A stretch of DNA of 64,000 bases from Pantoea sp. 1.19 (GTDB lineage: Bacteria; Pseudomonadota; Gammaproteobacteria; Enterobacterales; Enterobacteriaceae), in NCBI RefSeq assembly GCF_001922585.1, contig NZ_MRBS01000005.1, positions 188,182 to 252,181 of the forward strand, in the 5' to 3' direction. Below, in pieces: positions 62,097 through 64,000 of this stretch. The notes under the pieces were generated by a model. That model saw only the letters and a list, made by a program, of their open reading frames with translations, was not told where the DNA came from and searched no databases. Within the stretch, counting starts at the first letter, position 1. Every line of letters begins with the position of its first letter. The position numbers and the translations under genes were made by a program.

Positions 62097-64000
<1,904 letters not shown>

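Overview
The window is about 58-59% GC by eye and reads as an Enterobacterales chromosome. Gene order and protein sequences follow the Escherichia coli glg - envZ/ompR - mrcA - aroK/dam - crp - str region. The proteins diverge from E. coli, several E. coli loci are missing and kch lies beside envZ, which suggests Erwiniaceae (Erwinia/Pantoea-like). That family placement is inference. I see no phage, insertion sequence, integrase, CRISPR array, rRNA or tRNA.

Layout. 1-7040: glycogen operon glgX (5' end cut by the window), glgC, glgA, glgP. 7095-9614: nfuA and gntX (leftward), bioH (rightward) and a small secreted DUF1471 protein. 9672-15416: yhgF (leftward), greB, an unusually long 710-bp gap, then ompR-envZ. 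15426-20000 (leftward): a Kch-type potassium channel, pckA, hslO, hslR. 20010-20123: 19 perfect copies of a hexamer directly before hslR, where other enterobacteria carry yrfG. 20266-25990: igaA (leftward), nudE (rightward), mrcA (leftward). 26111-29505: hofMNOPQ, the pilMNOPQ-like DNA-uptake operon. 29869-35932: aroK, aroB, damX, dam, rpe, gph, trpS. 36069-38555: codA and tsgA, with no nir-cysG genes between trpS and tsgA. 38832-44956: ppiA, the yhfG-fic antitoxin/toxin pair, pabA, argD, yhfK, crp. 45265-47855: yhfA, prkB, yheU, yheT. 47913-52309: a LysE/RhtB exporter and tauABCD, placed between yheT and yheS. 52327-57898: yheS, kefG, kefB, yheV, slyD, slyX. 58188-64000: fkpA, yheO, tusDCB, and the str operon rpsL, rpsG, fusA (3' end cut by the window).

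Functionally this is mostly housekeeping: carbon storage and gluconeogenesis (glg, pckA, crp), envelope sensing and building (ompR/envZ, igaA, mrcA, damX, fkpA), redox and stress protection (nfuA, hslO/hslR, kefGB), aromatic, folate and arginine synthesis (aroKB, pabA, argD), DNA methylation (dam), and translation (trpS, tusDCB, rpsL, rpsG, fusA). The accessory parts are tauABCD with lysE, codA, kch, the DUF1471 gene and the hof operon.

I found no clearly undescribed multi-gene system. The best candidates for a second look are: (1) a Fic toxin with an intact catalytic motif paired with a YhfG antitoxin whose inhibitory glutamate is aspartate; (2) the hexamer tract abutting the hslR ribosome-binding site where yrfG is missing; (3) a short leader ORF with a very strong ribosome-binding site upstream of aroK; (4) a perfect AT-rich 31-bp inverted repeat upstream of pckA; and (5) the long greB-ompR spacer.
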